From assembly GCF_010586825.1 (NCBI RefSeq), contig NZ_JAAAGB010000001.1, positions 558,001 to 622,000 of the forward strand: a stretch of DNA of 64,000 bases. The letters run 5' to 3'. The notes below the pieces were generated by a model. That model made no database searches and was not told the origin of the DNA. It worked only from the letters and a program-made list of their open reading frames with translations. The position numbers were made by a program, and so were the translations under genes. The DNA is from Draconibacterium mangrovi. Lineage in GTDB: Bacteria > Bacteroidota > Bacteroidia > Bacteroidales > Prolixibacteraceae. Below, in pieces: positions 56,422 through 64,000 of this stretch; position 1 is the stretch's first letter; the number at the start of each line of letters is the position of its first letter.

Positions 56422-56449
56422 CCTGCTTCTAACAAAAGCAGGTTTTTTT
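56422..56449 (+). terminator. trp attenuator terminator 1
   Basis: CCTGCTT / AAGCAGG stem with a seven-base loop, followed by seven T. The 5' arm overlaps the antiterminator partner of leader 1. Confidence 0.88.
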
Positions 56450-56468
56450 GTTTTATAGATAAATTATT

Positions 56469-56525
56469 ATGAGAACAAACAATAACATTTGGTGGTGGCG
56501 TAACAACTTTTTACAAATATCGTGA
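56469..56525 (+). CDS. trpL: trp leader peptide 2 (18 residues, WWW)
   Basis: Second short frame, MRTNNNIWWWRNNFLQIS, with three consecutive Trp codons at 56490-56498. TGGCGTA overlapping the last Trp codon can pair with TACGTCA (56534-56540). A second intrinsic terminator follows at 56557. An antiterminator pairing was not found by eye. It shares no obvious sequence with leader 1 apart from the Trp cluster, so it may have arisen separately. Confidence 0.85.
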   Translation: MRTNNNIWWWRNNFLQIS

Positions 56526-56556
56526 AGAGAGGATACGTCATTGCATAAACTTAAAG

Positions 56557-56588
56557 CGGCTCATCGGATTTCACGGTGAGCCGTTTTT
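56557..56588 (+). terminator. trp attenuator terminator 2
   Basis: CGGCTCATCG / CGGTGAGCCG stem (one G-U pair) with a seven-base loop, followed by TTTTT; about 120 bases before trpE. Confidence 0.85.
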
Positions 56589-56610
56589 AGTTTAAACCAG
56601 AATATAACAA

Positions 56611-56670
56611 CACCCCTCCTGACCTCCCCGAAGGGGAGGAAATCTCCCCCTTCGGGGGATAAAGGGGGTC
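56611..56670. repeat. GC-rich palindromic repeat before trpE
   Basis: Nested hairpins CCTCCCC-gaa-GGGGAGG and TCCCCC-ttc-GGGGGA, enclosed by an outer ACCCC / GGGGT pair. Its ends (CACCCCT and AAAGGGGGT) resemble those of the repeat at 60544. It looks like a REP-type mobile palindrome and could also affect trpE translation, since the start codon is 36 bases downstream. Confidence 0.7.
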
Positions 56671-56705
56671 AAAAAAATAAACAAAGAACAAAACATAAAA
56701 ACAAA

Positions 56706-58115
56706 ATGGAAAAACTCAATTTTAAACCTGTCGTACGTAAAATACTTGCCGACACCGTAACTCCGGTTAGCATTTATTTACGACTTCGCACGCTTTATCC
56801 TAAGTCGATATTGCTGGAAAGCTCCGATTACCACGGAGTTGAAAACGCTTACTCATTTATTGCTTTTAACCCAATTGCCAATTTTAAAGTCACAAACGGC
56901 GAGGTTGGCATCGATTTGCCGGGCAGAGCGCAAGAAAACTTTAGCCTTTCTCCCGAAAAGAAATTGCATGATGAGCTGGACAAGTTCTTCAAAACATTTA
57001 ATGTTGATTCGGATGAAATTGAATTGCCGGCCAACGGTTTATTTGGCTACCTGAATTTCGATGCCATTCAACATTTCGAAAGCATTCGTTTTTCGTCACC
57101 AAAAACCGAAGAATATCAGACGCCGGAAGTACACTACAGCTTTTATAAATATGTAGTGGCCATCGATCACCACAAAAACCAAATCCACATTGTAGAAAAC
57201 TTGTTGGAAGGCGAAGAGTCGCAAATGGATTACGTTCATCATTTGTTGGTGAACCTCAACTTTTCAACGGCAAGTTTCGATGTACGCGGCGAAGAAAAAT
57301 CGAATATCACTGATGAAGAATACATGCACATGGTAACCAAAGGCAAAGAGCACTGCTACCGTGGCGATGTTTTCCAAATCGTTTTGAGCCGCCAGTTCTC
57401 GCAGGAATTTGTTGGCGACGATTTTAATGTATATCGCGCACTTCGTTCAATCAATCCATCGCCGTACCTGTTCTACTTCGACTACGGCACTTACAGTATT
57501 TTCGGATCGAGTCCGGAAGCTGAAATCAGAATAAAAGACAACAAAGCATACATTCACCCCATTGCCGGAACGTTTAAACGAACCGGAAATGATGATCAGG
57601 ATCGTGAGCTGGCTGAAAAGCTGAGCAAAGACCCCAAAGAAAATGCTGAGCACGTGATGTTGGTAGATCTTGCCCGTAACGATCTGAGCAGAAATGCCAA
57701 TAATGTAATTGTGGAAACCTACCGCGAGGTACAATTCTTCTCGCATGTGATTCACCTGGTTTCGCAGGTTTCGGGAGAAATTACCAGCGATACCAACCTG
57801 ATAAAAGTACTGGGAGAAACGTTCCCGGCCGGAACACTTTCGGGTGCACCAAAGTATAAAGCCATGGAACTGATCGACAAATACGAAAACCAGAACCGGG
57901 GTTATTACGGCGGTTGTATTGGTTATCTTGGTTTTGATAATTCGGTGAACCATGCGATTATGATTCGCTCGTTTTTGAGCAAAGACAAAAAGCTGTTTTA
58001 TCAGGCGGGTGCAGGTATTGTCGCCGACTCGCAGGAAGAGAGTGAACTGCAGGAAGTGAATAACAAACTGGCTGCCTTGAAAAAGGCTATTGAAATGGCT
58101 AAAGGAATTAATTAA
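56706..58115 (+). CDS. trpE: Anthranilate synthase component I
   Basis: Converts chorismate and ammonia to anthranilate, the first step of tryptophan synthesis. The 469-residue protein has the Trp feedback-inhibition motif LLESS near residue 37. The chorismate-binding domain (about 200-460) contains QIVLSRQFSQ, INPSPYLFYFDYG, GSSPEAEIR, HPIAGTFKRTG, ENAEHVMLVDLARNDL and FPAGTLSGAPK. First structural gene of the trpEGDCFBA operon; trpG begins 12 bases later. Its transcription should depend on read-through of two attenuators. Confidence 0.97.
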   Translation: MEKLNFKPVVRKILADTVTPVSIYLRLRTLYPKSILLESSDYHGVENAYSFIAFNPIANFKVTNGEVGIDLPGRAQENFSLSPEKKLHDELDKFFKTFNVDSDEIELPANGLFGYLNFDAIQHFESIRFSSPKTEEYQTPEVHYSFYKYVVAIDHHKNQIHIVENLLEGEESQMDYVHHLLVNLNFSTASFDVRGEEKSNITDEEYMHMVTKGKEHCYRGDVFQIVLSRQFSQEFVGDDFNVYRALRSINPSPYLFYFDYGTYSIFGSSPEAEIRIKDNKAYIHPIAGTFKRTGNDDQDRELAEKLSKDPKENAEHVMLVDLARNDLSRNANNVIVETYREVQFFSHVIHLVSQVSGEITSDTNLIKVLGETFPAGTLSGAPKYKAMELIDKYENQNRGYYGGCIGYLGFDNSVNHAIMIRSFLSKDKKLFYQAGAGIVADSQEESELQEVNNKLAALKKAIEMAKGIN

Positions 58116-58127
58116 AAACTTGAAACG

Positions 58128-58703
58128 ATGAAGATATTAGTTATCGATAATTACGACTCATTTACCTACAACCTGGTACATGCCATAAAAAAGATTTCAG
58201 GCCAGCCGGTTGATGTATTTCGCAACGACCAGATTGCGTTGGAAGAGATTGACAAATACGACAAAATCGTTCTTTCTCCGGGTCCCGGAATTCCTGAAGA
58301 AGCAGGTCTTTTACTCGACATTATCAAAGCTTATGCACCAAAGAAAAGTATGCTGGGCGTTTGTTTGGGGCATCAGGCGATTGGAGAAGCTTTTGGGGGC
58401 AAACTACATAACATGAATCGTGTGCTGCACGGAATTGCCACCCCCGTAAAACAAACCGGAATTAAATCGCCGTTGTTCGAAGGGCTACCCGAATCATTCG
58501 ATGTGGGCCGTTACCACTCGTGGATCGTTCAGGATGAACAACTGCCCGAATGTTTTGAAGTTACCAGCTACGACGAAGATGGACTGGTAATGTCGATGCA
58601 GCACAAAGAATACGATGTACAGAGTGTGCAGTTCCACCCGGAATCGGTACTTACCCCGCTGGGCGAAAAAATGATCGAAAACTGGTTGAATCCGAACAAG
58701 TAG
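58128..58703 (+). CDS. trpG: Anthranilate synthase component II (glutamine amidotransferase)
   Basis: Class I glutamine amidotransferase that supplies ammonia to TrpE. The 191-residue protein has the catalytic triad Cys79 (GVCLGHQ), His170 and Glu172 (QFHPES), and the N-terminal LVIDNYDSFTYN motif. The same domain can serve para-aminobenzoate synthesis in some bacteria; here it lies inside the trp operon. Spacing to trpD is 33 bases. Confidence 0.97.
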   Translation: MKILVIDNYDSFTYNLVHAIKKISGQPVDVFRNDQIALEEIDKYDKIVLSPGPGIPEEAGLLLDIIKAYAPKKSMLGVCLGHQAIGEAFGGKLHNMNRVLHGIATPVKQTGIKSPLFEGLPESFDVGRYHSWIVQDEQLPECFEVTSYDEDGLVMSMQHKEYDVQSVQFHPESVLTPLGEKMIENWLNPNK

Positions 58704-58736
58704 TAAATCAAATTCAAAAAACTCAACTGCTTAAAA

Positions 58737-59732
58737 ATGAAAGAAACATTACAATACCTATTTGAAGGTAACACCCTCACGCGCGAAGAAGCAAAAGCTG
58801 CCTTAACCGGCGTTGGGAAAGGCCTTTATTCTGAAGCCGAATTTGCCGCATTTCTAACCGTTTTTAAAATGCGTCCGTTGCAGTCGGAAGAACTGGGAGG
58901 TTTTCGCGATGCCATGGCGGAACTCAGCAAAAAAGTTGATCTGTCAGACTACAACGCAATCGATATTGTGGGCACCGGCGGCGACGGCAAAAACACGTTC
59001 AACATCTCTACACTCTCGTGTTTTGTTGTTGCTGGTGCTGGTGTGAATGTCACCAAACATGGCAATTATGCCGCCACTTCAAACAGCGGCTCATCAAACG
59101 TTTTGGAATTTCTGGGCTACGAATTCAGTAACGAAACAGACAAACTAAAAAGCGACCTGGAAAAAGGAGGATTTTGCTTTTTACATGCTCCGCTTTTTCA
59201 TCCGGCAATGAAACACATTGCTCCGGTACGCAGGGCCTTAAAAGTGCCAACTTTCTTTAATATTCTTGGGCCGATGATCAACCCCTCGGAACCAAAATAC
59301 CAGCTACTTGGAGTGAATAACAGTTTAAATTTCGATTACTACAAGAACGTGTATAAAACACTGAATGTTAACTTTGCCATTGTGAACAGTATTGATGGCT
59401 ACGACGAAATTTCGCTGACTGCCGACACACACTTTGCCACAAAATCAGAAGAAAAACTGGTGTCACCGTCAGAATTTGGATTGCCACAGGTTGCTCCTGA
59501 AAAACTTTTTGGTGGAGAATCGGTGGAAGACGCTGCAAAAATATTTATCGATGTTCTGAAAGGTAACGGAACAACAGAGCAAACAAATGTTGTTCTTGCA
59601 AACGCGGCCGTTGCATTGCAGGTTGTTTTTTCGGATAAAACATTAACGGAATGTGTTGAAATGGCGCGCGAATCTTTACTCAGCGGAAATGCGTTGAAAA
59701 AGTTGGAAGCAGTTACAAACAAGTCCTTTTAA
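58737..59732 (+). CDS. trpD: Anthranilate phosphoribosyltransferase
   Basis: Transfers the phosphoribosyl group of PRPP to anthranilate. The 331-residue protein has the PRPP loop GTGGDGKNTFNIST near residue 80, the KHGNYAATSNSGSSNVLE segment near 109, and RRALKVPTFFNILGPMINP near 165. The helical N-terminal domain starts at residue 1 without an extension. trpC starts 20 bases later. Confidence 0.97.
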   Translation: MKETLQYLFEGNTLTREEAKAALTGVGKGLYSEAEFAAFLTVFKMRPLQSEELGGFRDAMAELSKKVDLSDYNAIDIVGTGGDGKNTFNISTLSCFVVAGAGVNVTKHGNYAATSNSGSSNVLEFLGYEFSNETDKLKSDLEKGGFCFLHAPLFHPAMKHIAPVRRALKVPTFFNILGPMINPSEPKYQLLGVNNSLNFDYYKNVYKTLNVNFAIVNSIDGYDEISLTADTHFATKSEEKLVSPSEFGLPQVAPEKLFGGESVEDAAKIFIDVLKGNGTTEQTNVVLANAAVALQVVFSDKTLTECVEMARESLLSGNALKKLEAVTNKSF

Positions 59733-59752
59733 GACAGAGCAAATAAAAGACA

Positions 59753-60541
59753 ATGAATATTCTTGATAAAATAGTAGCAACAAAAACACAAGAAGTAGCT
59801 GCCCAGAAAAAAGTGGTTAGCATTGAGCAGCTTGAAAAATACCCGGCTTTTGCGAGAAAATGTAATTCGCTAAAGGAAAACCTGCTTAAAGAAGATGCTT
59901 CAGGTATTATTGCAGAATTTAAGCAAAAATCGCCATCAAAAGGAGAGATTAACTTTTCAGCAAAAGTGGAAGAAGTAACTACAGCATACAACGCCGCAGG
60001 CGCTTCGTGTCTTTCGGTCCTCACAGATTTTGAATACTTTGGTGGCACATTGGCGAACCTGGCAAAAGCACGTGAAGCCAATCCCGATATCCCGATTTTG
60101 CGTAAGGATTTTATGATCGATACTTACCAGATTGTGGAAGCTAAAGCTTATGGCGCGGATGTGATCCTTTTAATTGCCGCGTGTCTTTCAAAAGAAAAGG
60201 CACTGGAACTGGCAAAAAAAGCCAAAGAATTGGGATTGGATGTGTTGATGGAAATCCACAATGCCGAAGAGTTGGAGATCGTTAACGACTATGTTGATGT
60301 TGTGGGCGTAAACAACCGTAACCTGAAAACTTTTGAGGTGAGCGTTGAAACTTCGGTGGAGCTTTCGCAACTTATTCCGGCGAAATTTGTAAAAATATCG
60401 GAAAGTGGTTTGGCAGGAGCTGCCGAGATCAAATACCTGAAAGAGCATGGTTTTAAAGGCTTTCTTATTGGTGAGACCTTTATGAAAACCGACGATCCCG
60501 GTGTGGCTTGTAAAAAACTGATTGAAGAGATTAGAGATTAA
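59753..60541 (+). CDS. trpC: Indole-3-glycerol phosphate synthase
   Basis: Closes the indole ring from carboxyphenylamino-deoxyribulose phosphate. The 262-residue TIM barrel has the catalytic EFKQKSPSKG motif near residue 61, SVLTDFEYFGG near 94, RKDFMID near 117, GVNNRNL near 186 and SESG near 218. It is not fused to TrpF as in E. coli; a palindromic repeat separates the two genes. Confidence 0.97.
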   Translation: MNILDKIVATKTQEVAAQKKVVSIEQLEKYPAFARKCNSLKENLLKEDASGIIAEFKQKSPSKGEINFSAKVEEVTTAYNAAGASCLSVLTDFEYFGGTLANLAKAREANPDIPILRKDFMIDTYQIVEAKAYGADVILLIAACLSKEKALELAKKAKELGLDVLMEIHNAEELEIVNDYVDVVGVNNRNLKTFEVSVETSVELSQLIPAKFVKISESGLAGAAEIKYLKEHGFKGFLIGETFMKTDDPGVACKKLIEEIRD

Positions 60542-60543
60542 AA

Positions 60544-60599
60544 TCACCCCTTTAATCCCTCAAGGGGGCAATTATCCCCTTGAGGGATTAAAGGGGTGA
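60544..60599. repeat. Large palindromic repeat between trpC and trpF
   Basis: Perfect inverted arms of 24 bases (60544-60567 and 60576-60599) that start TCACCCCTTTAATCCC and enclose an eight-base centre. It fills nearly the whole 76-bp gap between two co-transcribed genes. No T-tract follows, so it is unlikely to terminate strongly; it could stabilise the upstream mRNA. Related in layout to 56611-56670. Confidence 0.85.
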
Positions 60600-60617
60600 A
60601 ACTTAACAAGTGAATAG

Positions 60618-61247
60618 ATGACAAAAAACCTAAAAATAAAAGTTTGCGGGATGAAATTCACGCAAAATCGTGAACAGGTGGAAGCGCTTGGCGTTGACCT
60701 GCTAGGCTATATTTTCTATGGCCCTTCGAAACGATTTGTTGGTGATACACCCGATGCCGGACTCTTTCAATCTGACAAACCCAAAGTGGGTGTTTTTGTA
60801 AACGAGAATGCATTTGAAATTCTGGGTTTGGCAAAGAACTTTGGTTTCGAATACATTCAATTGCACGGCAAAGAAAATCCAAAAACCTGCGGATTATTAA
60901 AAAATCAGGGTCTAAAAGTACTAAAGGCCTTTCCTATGGATGATGATTTTAAATTTGCGACAACAGCAGCCTATGAGGAAAACGTGGATTATTTCTTATT
61001 CGATACCAAAACCAAAGAGCATGGTGGTTCGGGTAAAAAATTCAATTGGCAGATACTGGAAAACTACACCGGGAATACACCCTTTTTTCTCAGTGGCGGA
61101 ATTGGCCCTGACGACGCTGCAGAAATTAAAGAACTAAATCATCCGATGCTTGCCGGATTAGATCTGAATAGTGGGTTTGAGGATGAACCCGGATTAAAAA
61201 ACATTGAAAAACTAAAACATTTTATTGCGCAAATGAAAGCAGAATAA
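60618..61247 (+). CDS. trpF: Phosphoribosylanthranilate isomerase
   Basis: Isomerises phosphoribosylanthranilate before the TrpC step. The 209-residue TIM barrel has the catalytic Cys in KVCGMKF near residue 10, GYIFYGPSKRFV near 30, VGVFVNE near 56, IQLHGKE near 77, the catalytic Asp in FLFDTKTKEHGGSGKKFNW near 127, and FLSGGIGPDDA near 156. Single-domain form, located between trpC and trpB. Confidence 0.96.
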   Translation: MTKNLKIKVCGMKFTQNREQVEALGVDLLGYIFYGPSKRFVGDTPDAGLFQSDKPKVGVFVNENAFEILGLAKNFGFEYIQLHGKENPKTCGLLKNQGLKVLKAFPMDDDFKFATTAAYEENVDYFLFDTKTKEHGGSGKKFNWQILENYTGNTPFFLSGGIGPDDAAEIKELNHPMLAGLDLNSGFEDEPGLKNIEKLKHFIAQMKAE

Positions 61248-61281
61248 ATGCTGTTTTTTTTGCGCCAAAGCAATACAGATT

Positions 61282-62463
61282 ATGAAATATCAAGTAGATG
61301 AAAAAGGATATTACGGCGAATTTGGCGGGGCATGGATACCCGAAATGATGTTCACCAATGTTGATGAACTCAAGCGCCGCTACCTTGAAATTATAGAATC
61401 AGATTCGTTCAAAAAAGAATTCGATCAGCTATTAAAAGATTATGTGGGGCGTCCGTCACCGCTGTATTATGCCAGCCGCCTTTCGGAACATTACGGCAGC
61501 AGAATCTACCTCAAAAGGGAGGATTTGAACCATACCGGATCGCATAAACTGAATAACACCATCGGGCAAATTCTATTGGCACAACAACTGGGCAAAACCC
61601 GCATTATTGCCGAAACGGGTGCCGGACAGCACGGCGTGGCAACTGCAACTGTTTGCGCCCTGAAAGGTATTAAATGTATCGTTTACATGGGAGCACTGGA
61701 TGTTTCACGCCAGGCACCAAACGTAAAAAAAATGAAAATGCTCGGTGCCGAAGTAATTCCTGTGCACAGCGGTAACAAAACACTTAAAGATGCCACCAAC
61801 GAAGCCATGCGCGACTGGATCAACAATCCGGAAGATACGCATTACATTATCGGTTCAGTGGTTGGGCCACACCCCTACCCCGACATGGTTGCTCGTTTCC
61901 AATCGGTTATCAGTGCCGAGATGAAAAAACAACTGCTGGAACAAACCGGATCGGAATTCCCGACACGTATTTTGGCATGTGTAGGCGGAGGAAGTAATGC
62001 CGCCGGAGCTTTTTATCATTTCCTGGATGACGAGCAGGTGGAACTAATCGGAGTGGAAGCTGCCGGAAAAGGAGTTGACACCAACGAAACTGCAGCAACT
62101 TTAACTGTTGGAACTCCCGGCGTCTTACACTCGAGCCGAACTGTATTAATGCAAAATGAGGACGGACAAATTACCGAACCATATTCCATCTCTGCCGGAC
62201 TGGATTACCCGGGAATAGGGCCGTTACATGCGCACCTTTTTAAAACCGGTCGAGCAAAGTTTCTGGCTGCCACCGACGAGGAAGTTTTACAGGCAGTGTT
62301 GCTGCTAACACAAAAAGAAGGCATTATTCCGGCACTGGAATCAGCTCATGCGCTTGCGGCACTGGATAAAATAAAAATGAATCCTGACGATGTGAATGTG
62401 ATTAACCTTTCGGGCAGTGGAAACAAGGATATGGAAACTTACCTGGATTATTTTGGATATTAA
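61282..62463 (+). CDS. trpB: Tryptophan synthase beta chain
   Basis: PLP enzyme joining indole and serine to give tryptophan, in an alpha2-beta2 complex with TrpA. The 393-residue protein has the Schiff-base Lys89 in HTGSHKLNN, the ETGAGQHGVA carboxylate loop, the phosphate-binding CVGGGSNAAG near residue 231, and the C-terminal LSGSGNKDMETY. It has the standard TrpB1 type and length. trpA starts 42 bases later. Confidence 0.98.
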   Translation: MKYQVDEKGYYGEFGGAWIPEMMFTNVDELKRRYLEIIESDSFKKEFDQLLKDYVGRPSPLYYASRLSEHYGSRIYLKREDLNHTGSHKLNNTIGQILLAQQLGKTRIIAETGAGQHGVATATVCALKGIKCIVYMGALDVSRQAPNVKKMKMLGAEVIPVHSGNKTLKDATNEAMRDWINNPEDTHYIIGSVVGPHPYPDMVARFQSVISAEMKKQLLEQTGSEFPTRILACVGGGSNAAGAFYHFLDDEQVELIGVEAAGKGVDTNETAATLTVGTPGVLHSSRTVLMQNEDGQITEPYSISAGLDYPGIGPLHAHLFKTGRAKFLAATDEEVLQAVLLLTQKEGIIPALESAHALAALDKIKMNPDDVNVINLSGSGNKDMETYLDYFGY

Positions 62464-62505
62464 CCTCGGACTTCCGACTTCGGGCTTCCGACTATTTCAA
62501 TAAAA

Positions 62506-63288
62506 ATGAACAACAGAATCAATCAACTTTTCGAAAGAAAAAAAGAAAACATACTCTCGGTATATTTTACTGCCGGGTTCCCCAATCTGAACGATACCGT
62601 TGAAATTATTCAGCAGCTGGAAAAAAATGGCGTCGACCTCATCGAAATTGGTATGCCTTTTTCCGATCCTACAGCTGACGGTCCAACCATTCAGCGCACC
62701 AGCGAAATTGCCTTAAAAAACGGCATGTCAATCAAAGTACTTTTCGAGCAATTAAAAACCATTCGTGAATCGGTTTCTATACCACTGGTTTTAATGGGAT
62801 ACTTAAATCCTGTATATCAATATGGCGTAGAAAAGTTTTGCCAAAAGTGCAACGAAATTGGCATAGACGGAACAATTCTGCCCGACCTTCCGTTGGATGA
62901 GTTTGAAGCAAACTACAAAACTATATTTGAACAAAACAACCTGCACAATATTTTGCTGATTACGCCACAAACGTCGGAAGCACGCATTCGACAGATCGAT
63001 GATGCCAGCGAAGGATTTATTTACATGGTGTCATCGTCGTCGACAACAGGTGCCGGCAAAAAAGTGGAAGATTTCCATGCGGACTATTTTGAGCGCATTC
63101 AGGCAATGAATCTCAAAAATCCGCGCCTTATCGGGTTTGGAATTTCGGATAATGCCACATTTACAAATGCCTGTAAATATGCCAGCGGAGCCATTATCGG
63201 AAGTGCCTTTGTAAGTTCATTCAGCGAGGAAGTAAAAACTGCCGATTCGGTTGCCCAATTTGTAAAAAACATGCTAACGGCCGACTAA
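62506..63288 (+). CDS. trpA: Tryptophan synthase alpha chain
   Basis: Cleaves indole-3-glycerol phosphate to indole, which passes through the tunnel to TrpB. The 260-residue TIM barrel has the catalytic Glu and Asp in LIEIGMPFSDPTADGPTIQ near residues 46-60, LMGYLNPVYQYG near 96, DGTILPDLPLDE near 124, and the phosphate-binding YMVSSSSTTG near 170. Last gene of the trp operon; no strong hairpin terminator was seen directly behind it. Confidence 0.97.
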   Translation: MNNRINQLFERKKENILSVYFTAGFPNLNDTVEIIQQLEKNGVDLIEIGMPFSDPTADGPTIQRTSEIALKNGMSIKVLFEQLKTIRESVSIPLVLMGYLNPVYQYGVEKFCQKCNEIGIDGTILPDLPLDEFEANYKTIFEQNNLHNILLITPQTSEARIRQIDDASEGFIYMVSSSSTTGAGKKVEDFHADYFERIQAMNLKNPRLIGFGISDNATFTNACKYASGAIIGSAFVSSFSEEVKTADSVAQFVKNMLTAD

Positions 63289-63488
63289 TGTGTGACTGCT
63301 AAAAGTTTAACAAAAATAAATGTTCTGAAACATGATTTAGGTAGAACCGATCTAAATAACACATGCTCAGCGTAATAGAATGTGGTCGCTGAAAAAGACT
63401 CGTTAATTAGTGTTAAAGGATATTTTACAGCATACTTTAATTCAATTTTGGATGTTATTTTTAGTAACGAACAATAAAAGAAGAAGCC

Positions 63489-63680
63489 ATGTTAGAATAC
63501 GCAAAAGTAATTCTACCCAAAGTTAGTTTTAGCAAAGAATTGTTCAGTAAAGAGTTATCCAAATGCATTAACTGGGTAGAGCCCGATCAGTTGCAGAACT
63601 TACGCAACTGGTGCTATGAAAATTTTAAAGAGATGTACCCCGATGTACTGGCAGAAGCATTTGCCGGCATCGCGGCTTAA
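63489..63680 (+). CDS. Small uncharacterised protein (63 residues)
   Basis: Short cytoplasmic-looking protein with no signal peptide or membrane segment. It is predicted amphipathic helical, with a central segment WVEPDQLQNLRNWCYENF. It has its own gap of 200 bases upstream, with a CAATTTTG -7-like element about 40 bases before the start, and a strong terminator directly after, which supports a real, separately expressed gene. No family was recognised. Confidence 0.7.
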   Translation: MLEYAKVILPKVSFSKELFSKELSKCINWVEPDQLQNLRNWCYENFKEMYPDVLAEAFAGIAA

Positions 63681-63691
63681 AGTATTAACCG

Positions 63692-63716
63692 GGCGGGATT
63701 TTATCCCGCCTTTTTT
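63692..63716 (+). terminator. Terminator of the 63-residue gene
   Basis: GGCGGGAT / ATCCCGCC stem with a three-base loop, followed by TTTTTT. Confidence 0.92.
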
Positions 63717-63721
63717 ATGCT

Positions 63722-64000
63722 TCAAAGTTTTTTAATCATCCAAATATCGCAGCCCGTATGCCCCGAATCACCTAATGGCTTATCCAGTTGTTCAAATCCT
63801 GCCCGTTCGTACATTCCCACCGCATTATCAAACTCTGGCAAGGTTTCAATGTATATTTCGGAATAACCCAGTTCTTTTGCCGACTCGATACTTTGTTCCA
63901 TTAATACCGTGCCCAAACCTTTTCCCCGGGCTTTTGCCAACAGGTAAAACTTTACCAATTCAGCGCAGCCTTTGGGCAAACCAACGGTAGGGTAAATGCC
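63722..64000 (-). CDS. GNAT family N-acetyltransferase, 5' end missing
   Basis: C-terminal part of a GNAT acetyltransferase. The acetyl-CoA loop motif A is partly visible as LLAKARGKGLGTVLMEQ (R/Q-x-x-G-x-G/A type), followed by the ELGYSEIYIETLPEFDNAVGMYERAGF motif B region. The frame stays open to the last base of the window, so the N-terminus lies beyond; the TTG at 63977-63979 is internal. The substrate cannot be inferred. Convergent with the 63-residue gene. Confidence 0.88.
   Translation of the reverse strand, partial: GIYPTVGLPKGCAELVKFYLLAKARGKGLGTVLMEQSIESAKELGYSEIYIETLPEFDNAVGMYERAGFEQLDKPLGDSGHTGCDIWMIKKL

Overview
The window is chromosomal DNA from a member of the Bacteroidota, probably Bacteroidia outside the classical gut Bacteroides; a Marinilabiliales/Prolixibacteraceae-like organism is a guess. 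Grounds for the phylum are a SusC/SusD pair with DUF4959/5126/5000 and DUF4998 surface lipoproteins, the giant gliding/type IX secretion protein SprA, many TonB-dependent receptors, membrane-anchored AraC regulators, and promoter-like elements of the TAnnTTTG type instead of sigma-70 -10 boxes. Coding density is high. No phage, IS element, rRNA or CRISPR array was seen.

Layout. (1) 1-9260: the 3' part of a polysaccharide-utilisation-like locus: truncated SusC, SusD, two ligand-binding-type lipoproteins, an SGNH esterase-like enzyme and an exported FAD oxidoreductase. (2) 9397-15422, minus strand: a tight four-gene cluster for glutathione synthesis (GshF-type ATP-grasp ligase, plant-type glutamate-cysteine ligase) plus both halves of a heterodimeric ABC exporter. 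(3) 15638-16624: a secreted DUF1080 protein. (4) 16967-34365: an island of four membrane-anchored AraC-type regulators interleaved with three TonB-type outer-membrane receptors, a DUF6090-like protein, a CPBP protease, a DUF418 membrane protein and a GIN-domain lipoprotein. One receptor is fused in frame behind a complete CPBP protease domain. Three operons here share one operator of nearly fixed geometry, and a fourth gene has four repeats spaced exactly 31 bp apart. (5) 34503-44513: a small secreted protein, two OsmC paralogues, a 1401-residue acyl-CoA dehydratase activase-type protein, a tryptophanase-like lyase, a soluble AraC regulator and tRNA-Asn. (6) 44719-56220: nickel superoxide dismutase whose signal peptide cleavage should expose the metal-binding histidine, M17 aminopeptidase, PdxA, RuvA and SprA. 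(7) 56326-63288: a complete trpEGDCFBA operon preceded by two tandem Trp-rich leader peptides, each followed by its own intrinsic terminator. (8) A 63-residue protein and a truncated GNAT acetyltransferase close the window.

How the genes fit together. The trp operon makes tryptophan from chorismate under what looks like double transcription attenuation, while the lyase at 40966 may degrade it. The glutathione cluster suggests that the adjacent ABC pair moves a thiol or thiol conjugate. The regulator island looks like a one-component envelope-sensing network: membrane AraC proteins acting on operator-bearing receptor, protease and lipoprotein operons. The signal it senses cannot be read from the sequence. 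All functional calls rest on motif recognition by eye; no database search was run.
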